Of a DNA stretch of 5,985 bases, positions 5,937 to 5,985 are shown in pieces (the first letter of the stretch is position 1; the number at the start of each line of letters is the position of its first letter). Source of the DNA: Candidatus Latescibacterota bacterium (GTDB taxonomy: Bacteria > JAAXHH01 > JABIQT01). The stretch covers positions 1-5,985 of the forward strand of contig JABIQT010000174.1 of assembly GCA_018667995.1 (NCBI GenBank). The letters are read 5' to 3'. The position numbers and the translations under genes are program-made. The notes beneath the pieces were generated by a model. That model was not told where the DNA came from, did no database searches, and was given only the letters and a program-made list of their open reading frames with translations.

Positions 5937-5985
5937 ATGAAGAACTGGGCAGGAAATCTACGGTTCGGTGCCAAGCGATATCATA
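5937..5985 (+). CDS. FAD-dependent alditol/aldonolactone oxidase-type protein, 5' end only
   Basis: Only the first 16 codons are in the window, reading MKNWAGNLRFGAKRYH; the frame stays open at the edge. NWAGN followed by an aromatic residue and AK is the conserved N-terminus of the alditol/xylitol oxidase group (for comparison, the Streptomyces coelicolor alditol oxidase starts with NWAGNITYTAK a few residues in). These are flavoproteins of the VAO/PCMH fold that oxidise sugar alcohols or aldonolactones with O2. The gene is transcribed away from the TPR-led cluster and shares a 179-base intergenic region with it. I find no clear plus-strand promoter there; a weak 5-bp stem, TGCCG/CGGCA (5885-5903), lies in the leader. 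The specific substrate and the rest of the protein are not visible. Confidence 0.7.
   Translation, partial: MKNWAGNLRFGAKRYH

Noticed and set aside
5707-5940. 77-codon plus-strand frame in the divergent region
   Set aside because: It overlaps the TPR gene start and promoter, has no ribosome binding site of note, and its stop overlaps the start of the FAD-oxidase gene; the Cys/Ser/Phe-rich translation resembles AT-rich noncoding DNA.

Overview
The window looks like chromosomal DNA of a free-living Gram-negative bacterium of moderate GC content. It carries five complete protein genes, all on the minus strand, and the first 16 codons of a sixth gene on the plus strand at the right edge. A textbook Tat signal (SRRGFLK) and a second Sec-type or lipoprotein signal point to an organism with a periplasm. 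The families present (PhyH dioxygenase, amidohydrolase-2, extended SDR, Tat-tagged aminotransferase, FAD-dependent alditol oxidase type) are common in heterotrophic marine and soil lineages. I cannot assign a phylum from the sequence. I see no mobile element, CRISPR array, tRNA, rRNA or phage gene.

Layout in the direction of transcription (right to left): a divergent intergenic region (5758-5936) separates a plus-strand FAD-dependent sugar alcohol or aldonolactone oxidase start (5937 onward) from a minus-strand cluster. The cluster begins with an exported TPR-repeat protein (5757-4774). It is followed after 8 bases by an amidohydrolase-2 family protein (4765-3608). After 174 bases, which contain an inverted repeat beside a -10-like box, comes a Tat-exported HisC-like aminotransferase (3433-2189). 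After 31 bases comes an extended SDR / NAD-dependent epimerase (2157-1312). A 449-base gap follows, holding a hairpin, a possible out-of-frame 3' extension of the epimerase and a small coding-like ORF. The last gene is a PhyH-family Fe(II)/2-oxoglutarate dioxygenase (862-59) with a GTG start and a strong ribosome binding site.

How the genes fit together: all except the TPR protein are small-molecule enzymes (oxidase, hydrolase or decarboxylase fold, transaminase, sugar-nucleotide-type epimerase or reductase, hydroxylase). This suits catabolism or modification of a carbohydrate- or amino-acid-like compound, with one step possibly in the periplasm. No substrate can be named from sequence. The most notable points are an amidohydrolase that lacks two of the usual metal-binding histidines, an aminotransferase with a perfect Tat motif, and an epimerase whose natural C-terminus seems to continue in another frame past its stop.
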